This document shows positions 36,040-47,750 of a stretch of 64,000 nt of DNA, one piece after another; the first letter of the stretch is position 1; each line of letters opens with the position of its first letter. Source of the DNA: Armillaria gallica. Taxonomy: Eukaryota > Basidiomycota > Agaricomycetes > Agaricales > Physalacriaceae. A program made the translations under genes and the position numbers. The DNA is taken from NCBI GenBank assembly GCA_037576215.1, contig JBANDB010000006.1, positions 1,922,001 to 1,986,000 of the forward strand, given 5' to 3'. Below the pieces are notes generated by a model, which made no database searches, had not been told where the DNA came from, and saw only the letters and a program-made list of their open reading frames with translations.

Positions 36040-37148
36040 TGCGAAAGTAAACCAGAGGAAGAAAGTGGCAGAGAGGACGAAGGGGGAACCAAGTGAGGGA
36101 GGATGGAACGAGCTAATTGTCGCCCTTTTCTAGTCAGATCGACATTTGCCATCTAGAAAATAGTGTGCTGTCGTAGTCCCGGTAAGGAATCACAGAACAA
36201 TTAGACAATAGGTGAACGAGGACAACTTGAGACAAAAAGAATGCCACCGAACTGCCGACATGATGTAATGACAATAGCGACCCATCTGGGCGGTCCGTCC
36301 CTCGCTGATGGCCACTTTGGAATGATTTTCGGCTCTCATACCGTCGACTTGGGTAAGTACTGAAAATACCGTGCCTGGGAGCAGAAAGCAGAAAGACGAC
36401 GGGGCTGTTATGAATCACTGGATAACTCTGGATGCCTAGGCACTGTATAGGGGATGTAGGGTGCCCTGCAGTTGCTTATTGTTGTGCTTAGACCCGTGGT
36501 GGCGATTGATTGGCAAGTGACGAGAGAACAAAAAGCGCTGCCCGATCAGATCTGGATATGCTCCGCGCTTTGATAACTGAGTACTGACTCTCGAGCATAG
36601 GTAGCCAGTTATCAGTCGCAACTTTACTTCAAACACGAAATAATTGCTAGCAAATGAAGTTGAACTGATTTGATACAATAAATTCCGTGGCCTACCATGG
36701 ATAATACTGGTTGTCTTTGCGAAATTGTTGCAAGCACACTTGCATTGCCATGTTCCAACAGACACTGAGGCAGAGATGGTTACCGGTGACTTTTCATAAT
36801 AAATAAACCCAGGAAAAAGTCCAATGTTGGTCACCAAGCGCAAGCTCGAGTCACATATTATATATGAGGATATACCGTCATACATCATGGGCAGAGGCTG
36901 TCTTGAAGCGTCATTACAGCAGCCGCATAGCCTAGTCGAACTATGACACAGACAGAAAAACTTTGATTTGACGAGATAATACAGATGGGTCGTGGGTTGT
37001 TGAATTGTGCTATGAATGCGAAACGTAACTTGTATGTGTTATAACAGGCTGTTTGTAAAGCGGTTCCATCTAAGACCAAAAAATGATTTCGGAAATATGC
37101 AAGCTTAAAGTAAACCATCCACCACCTTGTTGAAGCCGAAACTGGCGG
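36040..37148. promoter_or_regulatory. Upstream region of the OPT gene
   Basis: About 1.1 kb without a supportable gene: the OPT promoter plus the 3' region of the next minus-strand gene. The longest open frame here (36436-36888, minus) has no family features and is probably chance. Confidence 0.45.
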
Positions 37149-38358
37149 CTAATCCCACATTTCACCTACCTGACACTCCTCGATAGCTGAAACGAGCTGT
37201 ACCGCCCGAAGAGCATCGTAATCGTGTATGCTCCCGGCGCCATTTGCCATCGCCAAACTAAGAGCAGCTAAAGCCTTCTCCGAGCGCGAAGCGGGTAAAG
37301 TCAACGGGCGAGGTGATATTATATGGGAGGAAAGTCCCAGAGTAGGGGGAGGGAGGCGAGGAAGTGATGAGATGGAAGAACTGTTAGACGATGTGGTAAA
37401 AGACAAGGCAGGGGTGAAAGGCTGAGAATGGAGACCGCCGTCGGTGAATTGATCTGTCACGCTGATTTTTGTGTCGTCGTCTGACGCGTATATTGAAGAC
37501 GGCACAGGAGACGAACAACGTTCGCTGCCACTGGGCATAGACCGGGAAGACCCGTCACGCTGGAACACAGCTCCCTTGGAGTCCAATGACGACGCCCGCT
37601 GGTCATGGCTATATTTGAATGCGAAAACGCCTGATGCCTCTCCAGAAAAAATTTGGACGTCGTCGTCGTCGTCCGCATCAGAGCCGTCGACCGGTGCGGC
37701 TGATTTTCGAGCAGAGACAATCAAGGATGATCTCTTTCGTCCACGCCTATGCGCTTCCTTTGCCTTCGAATATGCATCCGTTCTAGAGCGCGTATGCTCG
37801 TAATCCCGCATTCGCCGCACAAATCCCTCTCCATTGTCGGCAACACTTCTGTGAAGTTCCCAAAAGGCAGCGGCGCGCAGACTCGTCAAGTCAGCTTGAC
37901 TGGTCTGATCCTGGCCTGGAGAAAAGTCAGGCTGGGAAGATGGATTATGGGACGCCCTTCGTATCCGGTTGTTATTCCGTTCACGGTCAGGGAAAAGATG
38001 GAATTCAGCCGATGTTGTGGCAAAGGTAGGCCGGGTTGTATGAGGGGAATGGGAGAAGACGGTTTCATCCATGCTGTCGCTGGACGGCTGCGAGTAAATC
38101 AGACAAACCTGGTCCACGGTTAATAATAATAAAACATACTGAATAGTCACGCCGCCGTCGTTTACTTCTTGAATCCTCAACATTCCACCTGTAAGGCGAG
38201 TGTAAATCCGGGCTGACTGAACTACACGGATGGTGTGGCTGGGATCTCTTGGTGGCGGATCTCCATTGGTCGTCGGAGAAGTGACGACGAGAGGGTGAGG
38301 ATGCTGTCGAGGCCGACTGGGAGCGCCGTCGGTGGTTGGTAGCCCTTAGCAGAGACAT
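37149..38358 (-). CDS. Unknown basic Ser-rich, probably nuclear protein
   Basis: Not recognised. From the ATG at 38358 it reads MSLLRATNHRRRSQSASTAS, then Ser/Arg-rich sequence and RWNVEDSRSKRRRRDYS (a strong nuclear-localisation-type cluster), joined by an intron (about 38083-38138) to PSSDSMDETVFSHSPH. The best conserved-looking part is helical: TSLRAAAFWELHRSVADNGE, FVRRMRDYEHTRSR, YSKAKEAHRRGRKR. An Asp run (DGSDADDDDDVQIFSGE) and long Ser/Pro stretches follow. It ends with a second helical block (SEKALAALSLAMANG, YDALRAVQLVSAIEECQVGE). No catalytic motif. Likely a basidiomycete-specific protein. Confidence 0.65.
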
Positions 38359-38819
38359 GGCGAGCACTGGTGATGGGCGGTGACGAAGACTGTACTGGTA
38401 TACGCTTGGAGGCAAGCGTTATTTGAGTCCGCGCCGACGATGGGTTACATAACCCTCGCCTTTTCCATTCTGGGGCAAGGCCGCCGGCTCCGACCAGACT
38501 ATGGGTCACTCAAGGGTCACTGTCAGACCCGCCCTGACTCCTGCGCGCTTCAAACACAGGTTCCTCTCTGTCTGCGTTTCATTTTACATTCCCGCTTTAC
38601 CCCGCTTCTGGTTGGGCGTCCATTTCAATGAATCAAATCAAACTGGCTAGACTAAGTACACACCTACGGTGGTGGCTATCTATCTCCGTGGTTCGCGCGA
38701 CAATCCAGTGAATTAGGATATTCCTCTCTTCCGAGGAATAACCTCCGAATGTAATTTCGCCTGAGCTCGTGATTCTATTTTCCGAAATACTTGCATTCCG
38801 AGTTGTTCTTAAGAACGCG
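38359..38819. promoter_or_regulatory. Divergent intergenic region, unknown gene and GH131
   Basis: About 460 bp, no gene. A GC-rich, pyrimidine-biased part (38450-38620) is followed by an AT-rich part towards the GH131 start. Confidence 0.45.
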
Positions 38820-40132
38820 ATGGCCCCAGCCACTCGCTACATCTCAGTTATGAAGGCCGTTTTTGTCTTGATTCTTAGTGCCGTATGCTGCTCTTCCACT
38901 ATTCTTTGGGACGGAAGATTCAATAACTATTCGTATGGCTTTCTATACCTCCGTAAAGGAGAAATACCATGTCTTTGCTACACAGGACCGCTGCAGATTT
39001 CAACAAGTGGAGCTGGAGCAATCAAGTGGGTCAATATCAAACCTACATCTACGTACGCGTTTCTCTTCTTCCTTAATATCGATCACTGAAGACAGGATTA
39101 GGGTAATCTCAAAGTAATGACGCTACAGCAATACCCCATACCCACGTTGATAAATGTTTCCAGGGAGAGACCGCCTCGACTTGGCTTGAGCTGGGATCCA
39201 CTTACATGAATCCAGCTAGTGAGTACTTATCCTTTCAATCAAATAAACCGGCTTATTCCTATGTTACCCAGCTGCTGGAGAGAAGCAAGGGGTCAAAGTG
39301 AAACTGACAGCCTCGTCTCTCTGGAACAGCGGCCCAATGCTCAGAACGGAACTCCTTCCACAAACCTCTAACTCGCTGACAGGAAATCTGTGAGCACTCT
39401 GTATCATGAATTATCCTCTGCATAATTTATCAGAAATATTGTCTAGATATTTCCATGTGTCCTTGCAGATACCTGCCATAAATTCACCCAGTGAGCGTCA
39501 ATGAATGATACTATGAAACAACCTGTATTCTTAATTCCGGAAGATCCGGCTTACGAACATCAGGTTAGTGATGATGGCTCTTTTACATGGAATTCTTTGA
39601 GTACCCAACACCGGTAGATCGTATTTTGGGAAGGTGAACGTTATCACGGCACGTCGTGGTTTAATCCTGATTTATGTTAGGCCACTACGCCGACATCAAA
39701 TATGGTCAGCTTTCTGGGCAAAACGGCGTAGCAGATACCCTGCAGGTCATTACTGGGGGGAAATCTATTTGGTCGGTGACTCCGGTGAAAGGAACATGGG
39801 TGGGGCCTAAGTTCCGAGTCGACTCTTACTCCAATTGACTAATCTACATCGTAGTACAACTTTATTCTGGGCACAGGAAGTCCCGGAGGGCTGTGGGTTT
39901 CTACAGGAAGCAACGCGCTTCAAAAGGTTTACAGCGGGTCCCTGAATGGCAATGGTGGGACTGATTGGCACATAGGTCAGTGTTTTGCTATTCCTACGGG
40001 TCTATTAAATTTATGGTCTTCTCAGGAGCATTGAGGCTCCCTCTGGGCGGCACTACACAAGTTATATCCGAAGAAGATTTCTACTACAGCGGCATATACG
40101 TGGAGGATTCCGGTCCCACTACGCACGTCTGA
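38820..40132 (+). CDS. GH131 beta-glucanase, secreted
   Basis: Secreted glycoside hydrolase family 131 enzyme, active on beta-1,3/1,6- and beta-1,4-glucans of plant or fungal walls. Signal peptide MKAVFVLILSAVCCSS (second in-frame ATG at 38850) leads directly into the mature start TILWDGRFNNYS. Reading through introns: TAADFNKWSWSNQVGQYQTY, STYMNPAAGEKQGVKVKLTA, SLWNSGPMLRTELLPQTS, NLYFHVSLQI, EHQIVFWEGHYADIKYGQL, SIWSVTPVKGTW, GSPGGLWVSTGSNALQKVYS, GGTDWHIGALRLPLG and EEDFYYSGIYVEDSGPTTHV. About nine introns give very small exons; the piece around 39050-39180 could not be joined with confidence. No cellulose-binding module is attached. Confidence 0.85.
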
Positions 40133-40294
40133 TCCCTTTGAGCCGTTCTATTCCGCCGGAACCAAGACAAGGCGGGTATCAGGCATTCCACCGGAGCAGA
40201 CTATCAGTCTTGATTCGAATTCGAGGACATTCTGTATGATCATATATATATAAGATATTCCTTGGCACTTTCCTGCAATCGTACCTTATTGGCT

Positions 40295-43201
40295 TTATCC
40301 CTCGAAACCTTCTGACCGAGTTTTTCTTGTATCTGGTATAGTTTTTAGCAGGCGCCACGACCTTTGTAGCCGATGACCTACTTCTTCCATAAGGGCTTTT
40401 CCTGCTGGACCTATCCTTTCCCGAAGAACCCGGCGATAGTCGTCATGTGCCGGGGAGTCCTGTTCCATCAACATTTTTAGATCCATATTCAGTGTCATGG
40501 TCCAAGGTGAGGACACAATAAATCGGACTAAAGGATCCAGAACTATTAAAGAGTTTCAGAGATATACATAATAGGACCGACCTGTCGGACCACTTTTGTT
40601 CAAGAACTGAAGGAGAACCAGACAGAGTACAGGGCTCAGAAGAAGCGAGAGAGGTTCATCTTCTCCACAGAAATGCCTACGAAAGATGAGCAATAAGACG
40701 TCCCTGAAATAGTCCCATGCTTCCGCACACGACACTGGATCTGGTAGTCGATCGGTGGTGAGCACATAGTAGGCGAAGCCAGCTTGAATCGGATCTGGTC
40801 ACAACGCGCCAAATATAATCTACCGCACTCACAAGCGACATGAAGATCAGAAGTCCCAGCATCAAGGGCGACCTTCCATAGAATTTCCTGCTTTTGATTC
40901 TTAAACACAAAACGAGGATCGCTTTCCAAGATTGAAAAGATCGTAAGGGCTGCCCCACGAAGTCGTGCCACGTTCTGACTGGTGTTGTCGTCGTAAAGAC
41001 AGTCAATGATAGACGACAGCACAGATGAGATGGAATTGTAAAGAGCATTTCCCAATGCTTCGCAATGCCATAGGACAGTAAGAAACTCTAGCGTCAGTTT
41101 CATTTCGTTTATATTTCCTGCCGTTTTCTCTGCCGTCCATAGCCGGTGGAATTGTTAATATAAAAATTGACCTGCTCAGTAATTCAGACTTACTGATGAC
41201 ATCGGGTTATCACTGAGGGAAGTCTTCAGGACGAGCAGAAATCATACTACGAAATGACATACGTTGACTCAACTTCGTCATGAAGTCGGACCCATTATCC
41301 TGGTGTGTGTCCTTCAAAACCTGCCTTAAGGTCGTTAGGTTGAATAGAGTCAAGGCTTCGAGAATGGCAGTTCTGACTCCAGGGCAAAGTTAGTGATCCA
41401 TCAACTCCGAACGAGATGCCTTACTAGTCAATGTGCGCTCTTGGGTGTCGACAATAACGAAAAGACTAAGCAAGGTCTTGCAGATATCCTCTCTGAGGCT
41501 GACCTGATTGCTCGAGTATAGAATGTCACCATGCAAAAATTGGACAATCGTTCTGCATGCCTTTGACATGAGAGAATAAACTGACAAAGACTGCCCTTCG
41601 GACAGCTCGGCATGATCGATAATGAATAGTCGACAGTGGTGCAGAACATTCTGCAGAGGCTAAGATCAGTGATTCGATGGAAGATGGCATTACGGTTACC
41701 AATATTGCGCTACTCGCTGCAAAATAATTCAGCGTTGTACACGACGATTGGCATGACGCCCCGGTACCGCAAACGTCTAGAGATTCGTTGAACCTATTTA
41801 TCCATACTGACGTCTAGACGTAACCATGCGTCACCAAACGAATCAACTTGGTTATCTGTCCTTACCAGAAAAACGATGACTTCACTGTTAGCTAGCCGCG
41901 AGTCGTCCCAAGTCTCCCAGCTCCAAAGGATGGTATCACCCCATCGAACAAGTATTGTTTGTGCAACATCCAAGTCGTCAGGGGGCGTGACGATTGACGA
42001 AGTAGCGACGGCGTCGTCCGGATGCATTACTACCTGTATGAGGTCCAACAGGTAGCCTAGAGTAAGCGGACGCGATGGCAATCGCTTCTCCTTCTGTTCC
42101 GTCTCTGCGGCCTATTACAATGATTAGTTGCCAGCCAACAATGCAAAGATGTCACAAACAGCATAGAGAGACACCAGCATGGAGAAGTTGATTCGCTCCA
42201 GCTCAACGGCGGGGTCTGAAGAATAGTTCGCCGTAAATCCACTCATGACCGTTTGGTGTATACATGTCTGTATGATTTCCAGAAAGTCCTCGGACTGTGT
42301 CATCCTATACACTTGTAAAACATTATTGTCGAAAATATCAAGGCAGAGGCTGACCTCCTGTCATCGTGACCTCCCAATGAAGGCAAAATAATGCAAACAC
42401 CAAAGATTAAGCGAAGCGCCAGCCGCCTCGCTGCTGGTGATGCTTGCTTAGATGTGAGGACACGCTTTACGGAGTCCCATTGTGCTGAGAATGACATTGT
42501 TACGACAGTTTGGAAGGCCACACATCTCAGCACTTACACGGCAGTTGGGAGGCGGCGCGTAGATTATCGTCTTCGCGTTGTAGGTGCCATTCCTCGGAAT
42601 GTTGTACGCCAGATAATTGGCTCCCGTCTCCAGCTACCATTATAATCGCATCTGCTAGCTTCGCTAGTAGGACATCCACCCAGCAAACTATTGTCGAGGT
42701 GGCGTCTACAGCAGAACTGACGGCAATATGGTGAAACACCATCCGATGAGCGAATAAGGTATGCAGAAAAGAGAGTTGTACTGAAAAAAAGGCTTCAATA
42801 CTGAATACGCTTGCAGTTATGGGCAAGCTTACAAACAAGCGCGAGATCTGGATAGGTCTCACGAATATCCTTTTGGTGGCTCTTGAGTTCATCCAAGAAG
42901 CGCAGCATGATGTTCGACGCGTGCGCGATGACTTCGTGCATATTTTCGTCCTGCTAGATCATCAGAACAAGCAGTTAATGCGATGCCCTCTTGGGCTCAC
43001 ATCTGCAGATATTAGGTTGATATCGATAGCCTGCAGGACTGCTATCGCGTCTGGAACGCTTTGCCTCTGACCGTCGTCCGTTCGTGAACTAGCATCGTCT
43101 ACATCGACGAGACCGAGGCGCGAGTGGTTTGGCGACGGTGAACGACTCGAAAGATACGTCTCCCCGTCCAAGTCAGTATCAGTGTCACTTCCCGTCTGCA
43201 T
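40295..43201 (-). CDS. Large unknown helical protein, possibly ARM/HEAT-like
   Basis: Not recognised. A multi-exon gene starting MQTGSDTDTDLDGETYLSSR at 43201, with an acidic Ser-rich head, then helical sequence throughout: IAVLQAIDINLISAD, NMHEVIAHASNIMLRFLDEL, LQLSFLHTLFAHRMVFHHIA, WVDVLLAKLADAIIM, RVLTSKQASPAARRLALRLI, INFSMLVSLYAVCDIFALLA, LGYLLDLIQVVMHPDDAVAT, TILWSWETWDDSRLANSEVI, NALYNSISSVLSSIIDCLYD and ARLRGAALTIFSILESDP. The end is HRLQRSWRLLKTIPDTRKTR and a few more residues. The helix pattern suggests an alpha-solenoid (ARM/HEAT-like), but no repeat consensus is clear. Several open stretches do not join cleanly by eye, so exon count and even unity as one gene are uncertain. It starts 136 bp after the Pol III subunit gene on the same strand. 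Confidence 0.55.
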
Positions 43202-43337
43202 GTCGGTGGGGGGTGAAGATGAGGAAGGGCCGTGACAAAGGCAAGTGTGACTTTTTCAACGACAGGTGTTAAGCTTCTGGAGAAGCTGTCAGTCCCCAAA
43301 ATCTGCCAATGGCAACGCCCGGATGATAGAGTCCAAC

Positions 43338-44288
43338 TCAAAGCCCTCGTATATTTTTTAAAAACGCTGTTACATCGGTACGACATTCCAGATCATCGTC
43401 GCATTGAGAGAATACGCCCTCAAATGCATCCTCGGCATCCTGAGTCTTCAAGAAAACATAAAATCAGGACAGTATAAGAGTAGAGCAATGAACCGCAACA
43501 TACTGCAACATCGTTGTAATGCAAATCTTCCCAGGATTCATCCTCCTCTGCTCTGATAGCCTGCAACATCTCGCGTCTGACCGTCGAAAGCCCGCCCTGG
43601 AATGGCTGCATTCCCCCCTTATCATCAGCTTTTCGTGCCGATACTTGCACTTCCTTCGCTTCGCCTGAAGCTTTTTTCTCTTTCTTGATGGGTGCAACAG
43701 GTGTTGGATCGTCAGGATCTGGTGGTGGTCCATCGTCAGAGTCAGAGTCAGATCCCATTCCTCCGCGTCGGCGGTTCTTTTGTGAAAGAAAGTCCAAGTA
43801 TGTCAACGTAGGCCTAAACTGATGTGTTTCGGAAACTGGATGAAGATGGAGCTCGCCTAGCACGGTATTAGCTTGCTCGTTTTCATGCAAACAAAAGAAA
43901 AAAATCACCGTCTCTAACAATTCCCAGCATATGTACACCATTCTGAGGAACCTGTTCACTCTGCAAGCGGATTTCTGAGAGCCGTGGTTCTTCCTCTTCC
44001 TTTGCCCTTTGGTCCTTGGTTTTTTTCACGGTCATCTTCCAGTTGTGCTACACCAAGGTCCCGTCCTCGATCGCCATTCCAGACGTCTGGTCGTGTATCA
44101 GCAGGTACGTGAACTTCCAGGCGATGAACAGAGGGTTTTATGCGGGCCTTAATTCGCTTTCCACTAGCGATAGCAGAGGGTGGTGGCTGGAGGGGCCGAG
44201 AAAGCAAAGGAAACTGGTGGATTTGCAACGAAAGCCGGTCGGAAAATCGAATAGGAAGACTGCTAACGAGTTCGTCGTCGGCCTCCAT
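43338..44288 (-). CDS. RPC37: RNA polymerase III subunit RPC5 (Rpc37/POLR3E)
   Basis: Forms the TFIIF-like RPC4/RPC5 heterodimer of Pol III that aids initiation and termination. The start MEADDELVSSLPIRFSDRLS leads into the dimerisation barrel: LQIHQFPLLSRPLQPPP, RIKARIKPSVHRLEVHVPAD, PLAEIRLQSEQVPQNGVHML and LHLHPVSETHQFRPTLTYLD. A low-complexity linker (SDSDSDDGPPPDPDDP, IKKEKKASGEAKEVQV) is followed by RREMLQAIRAEEDESWEDLH. Splicing across 43440-43509 or so gives the end TQDAEDAFEGVFSQCDDDLE and FLKNIRGL. An upstream in-frame ATG at 44321 (MIGRLFSAPTT) is possible but non-homologous in look. It is shorter than the human protein, as fungal forms are. Confidence 0.88.
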
Positions 44289-44465
44289 GGTGGTGGGAGC
44301 AGAAAACAGGCGGCCGATCATCGATCAGCTTGGAAATTCAAAATCTGGTTGTCCGTCTTGTGATCGAGTAAAAATACAGTACATGGGTTCAAAAATAATT
44401 CAACAACCGAATGCACGGTAGCGAAGGTCGCTATAACTATTCATCTCTCTGGAACAGGCACCTCC

Positions 44466-46581
44466 TCAGGTACTTTTGACACTCTGTATTAGAGCGTCTG
44501 AGCTCTCGAAAGCGATAACGGGAGTTGTTCGACCCGACGTCGGAAAATCTCCAACTGTTGGCGACGGCAAGGTCACGGAAGACCTCTGGGGTGATTTCTG
44601 GTAAAAGGATTGGACCAACACAGTAGGAGATGGTAGCGATTCCGCCGATGAAACCGTTAAGCCTGAATTCCAGGAGTTTCTCGACTGATTCAACCCCCGC
44701 GTCTCGCTATAGAGACTCCCTTGATCTTCAGAATCTGCAAATCGCCGAGTACGCCGATGGGAAAGTAGCTCATTTGAGAAGACAATTGTCTCCGCACCGT
44801 TCCCGGATGGTTTCCATCACCTGGGGTTTTCCATGCCCAGGTCCGCGGATTTTGTATCAATGTGTCTCTTTCATGTCGCCGGACCACTCTTCCAAAACTA
44901 TGAATAGTTAACAGTGAGAAGACAGCCCCTGGATATTCCGTCATTAATCAAACAACATACTGTGAATTCGTGATCTACTCACAGCTGATAGATGTGCAGA
45001 CCGTCATTGTCGGACCATGGGCAACATTAGTGCTGACGACAGCCAGAACCGCAGCAACTACGCAGACAGAGGTAATGGCCGTTGTAAAACAGAGCTACTG
45101 AGACGTCAGCCCTGCTACACTGAACAATTACGAAACATCTTGCCTCATCCTTCATCACCTCCCGGAATAACTCCATTCTAGGCATATAACGACTCAATCG
45201 GCTGTAAGACGATGGAGCAGGAGAATTTCTGTTGAGAGAACTTCTTGAGAACCTCTCTGAAGGTTCGTTTGACGGTCGTTCAGGTAATGCTTCCGAGATG
45301 GCAACCACAGAAGGACGAGGGGGTTGGGGTATGGGGAAATCGCTGGGTATAGATGTTTTTCGTGCAGGAGGAGTGAGAGTAGGAGGCTCAGAGTTTGATA
45401 CAATGCTTTTGAATTTGTTGTAGAATGAACGAGTGAAGTTGTTGTGATCGGTAGAGGGAGAGGAGGCTGCTGCTTCTGTCTTAGGGACATAATCCCACCA
45501 TCCGCGACGCGCCGTCTCTGGATTGGAAGCATCTAATTCGGTGCAATCATCCATGGAGAGTTGTATGGATATTCTTCCACGAGCGAGGGGTGAACCGCGG
45601 GACTTCCAAACCGCCCACAGAACTAGATGTCGGACGTGAGGTTGGAGCCGAGGAAGAGATGGAAAAACTTACAGCAGGCCCAAATGAAAAGTACCTCTGA
45701 TAGCTGGAGTAAAAGATAGGCGCGTATGAGTTGTAAATCATTGCTCAGGTAGCATGTTCCTACGAGGATAGGATGTCAACCTGGTTACACGACTAGTCGT
45801 GGGGACACTCGTACCCGAGAGACTTCTTTGTCCTTTAACGTGCACGAGACCGACAATAGCCGTTGTGGTCATTGAAGTCTGAAAACATAACAATACTGCG
45901 CCGACCAAGCGAGAGTTATTCAAGCATTTGTATGCCTTATATCCGAGGATACAGAGCTATAACGCAGTGTATCAAGAATGAGAATGACAGGACGCATGAT
46001 ATCACTTGCCAGCAAGGTAAGCGATGTTCCAAATAATACATACGAAATAATAACCGACCTAACTCAACGATAAGATATTCGAAGATCGCTATCGAAATGA
46101 AGACTCACAATGTGCAGTCAAGAGCTGAATCAAACTCCGAAATAATGAAAGGAATGAGCGTGAAGGCGCCGAGAAGTTGGCTGACGAAAAGACTGTAGAA
46201 TAAAATTTTGCTTTTAACTTTGGCGCGGCGCATATAGTCGCCTGACACGAAAAGATTTCTGGTGAAAAGAGCTGTGAGCATACCAGCCACCAGCGTTCCA
46301 ACAAAACTGAGACGGAGATCGTGCATCAACGGTTGGGAAACGAGAGAGCCATCACCAAGGACTTGATAACTGGGTGTGAATTCAGCGATGGGCGCGTCAT
46401 AATATCGCGCATAGTCGGGAATGATGAGGGTAGTGGTCAATGCGATTACCACCTCATTAGGAGAGCAGCAGGATGAAGCCGATGTGACACGGGGAAGGAG
46501 GGCGTGAGAGGAGGAGGGGGAAGGGGTCGGAGCAGGAGCAAACTCATGACGCGATGACACATGGGGACTTGGGGGAATCAT
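44466..46581 (-). CDS. Unknown multi-pass membrane protein with Ser/Pro tail
   Basis: Not recognised. The N-terminus is Pro/Ser-rich (MIPPSPHVSSRHEFAPAPTP) with CC in SASSCCSPNEVVIAL. Membrane segments: DLRLSFVGTLVAGMLTALFT, ILFYSLFVSQLLGAFTLIPF, one around 45930-46000, RLVGAVLLCFQTSMTTTAIV, LLQLSEVLFIWACC and, after a long polar loop (WWDYVPKTEAAASSPSTDHN to SRLSRYMPRMELFREVMKDE), a last helix TTAITSVCVVAAVLAVVS. The C-terminal tail (AVFSLLTIHSFGRVVRRHER, then ESLPSPTVLVQSFYQKSPQR) is Ser/Pro-rich and ends LIQSVKST. The join across 44751-44839 (GTGATG donor) is inferred because it keeps one frame to the stop at 44466. About six to seven helices suggest a receptor- or transporter-like fold, but no family motif was seen. 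Confidence 0.6.
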
Positions 46582-47071
46582 GGAGAGCTAGCGGGCACCG
46601 TCAGATCAGAAAGCTGACTAGAGGACCATGTCAACGGGGAAGTAAGCTGATGAAGAAAACGAAGACTCAGGCGAACGACAGGATGAGATTTGAGAGAGGA
46701 ATATGTTGCGATGCTGTGAATGGAGCGACAAAAATCAAGAGAGAGACTGAATCTTGAGCAATCGAACTCCCCTCAAAGGAGCCGCATGTTGCCACGACAT
46801 GTGCAATCAATTATGTATATGGAACCTGTGAACAGGAGAAATGCCAGATTTGTGATGGGAACCCGTCAGCAGTTGATCCCTTAAACGGGCCTGCCGGGAT
46901 GCCGGGATATCGTTGCCGGTCCGTTCAATTTTCTGATCTCCAGATCTCTGTTCTTCTGTTCCGTTACTTGTCCGTTACCGTTCTGTTGCTACCGTTCCTT
47001 TATGAATTGCATACTAGTTCGTCAACTCATCCTAATCTGGCCTTAATCCATCTTCAATCTGTTGTCTAGAA
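46582..47071. promoter_or_regulatory. Divergent intergenic region, membrane protein gene and FAP7
   Basis: 490 bp, no gene. It contains several TCCGTT/CCGTTAC-type short repeats at 46918-46990 (five occurrences of the CCGTT core), upstream of FAP7. This may be a regulatory cluster or chance. Confidence 0.4.
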
Positions 47072-47726
47072 ATGTCACTAGAAAGGCAGTCACCTGTGAT
47101 CATCATCACTGGCACTCCAGGGACTGGAAAATCTACCCACGCCCAGCTGCTCGCCAACGAGTCTCCCGTACCTCTGCAGCATATCAACATCAGTGATTGG
47201 GTCAAGGAAAAGGGTCTTTACGAGGACTATGATCCTGAATGGCAGACCTATAACGTCGATGAAGACAAGGTACGGCGAAGTGCTTTTTCTACTTTTTCAT
47301 TGCTCAAGATCGCTAGGACTGCAGCTTCTAGACGAATTGGAACCTCTGGCATCAACAGGAGGCGTCATTCTCGACTGGCACACATGCGAAGCCTTCCCTG
47401 AACGATGGGCTGACTTGGTAGTCGTATTACGGTGTGATCACTCTCGATTATGGGATCGTCTGGAACAGAGGTACGCTCATCAATCTCCCGATGTCCTCCA
47501 GATACCCTGAACCTGTTTCCGTAGAGGTTACTCCCTCAAAAAAATACAGGAAAACAACGAGGCCGAGATCATGCAAGTCGTCCTCGATGAGGCTCGATCG
47601 TCGTACGCAGCGGAGATAGTGGTTGAACTCAACAGTGAAAGCACTGAAGACCTTGAGGCCAACGTCGCACGCATAGTGGAGTGGATTAAGGCTTGGAGAA
47701 GGGATAGAGGCTTGGAAGCGAACTAA
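47072..47726 (+). CDS. FAP7: Fap7 / adenylate kinase isoenzyme 6 (hCINAP)
   Basis: Nuclear ATPase/adenylate kinase that acts with Rps14 in the final cleavage of 20S pre-rRNA to 18S. Walker A GTPGTGKST follows the beta strand PVIIIT; then VPLQHINISDWVKEKGLYED, YNVDEDK, LLDELEPLASTGGVILDWHT, the CEAFPERW segment, VVLRCDHSRLWDRLEQR, GYSLKKIQENNEAEIMQVVL and VELNSESTEDLEANVARIVE. Introns are about 47269-47328 and 47472-47525. The protein is short and complete, ending RRDRGLEAN. Its stop lies only 25 bp from the stop of the convergent gene. Confidence 0.94.
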
Positions 47727-47750
47727 AATTACTCCGTCTACGCGTACTAC

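Noticed and set aside
36436..36888. Minus-strand frame of 150 codons
   Set aside because: No domain, signal peptide or splice partner; lies in the OPT promoter region.
40238..40260. TATATATATA run after GH131
   Set aside because: Short AT microsatellite near two 3' ends; no promoter context.
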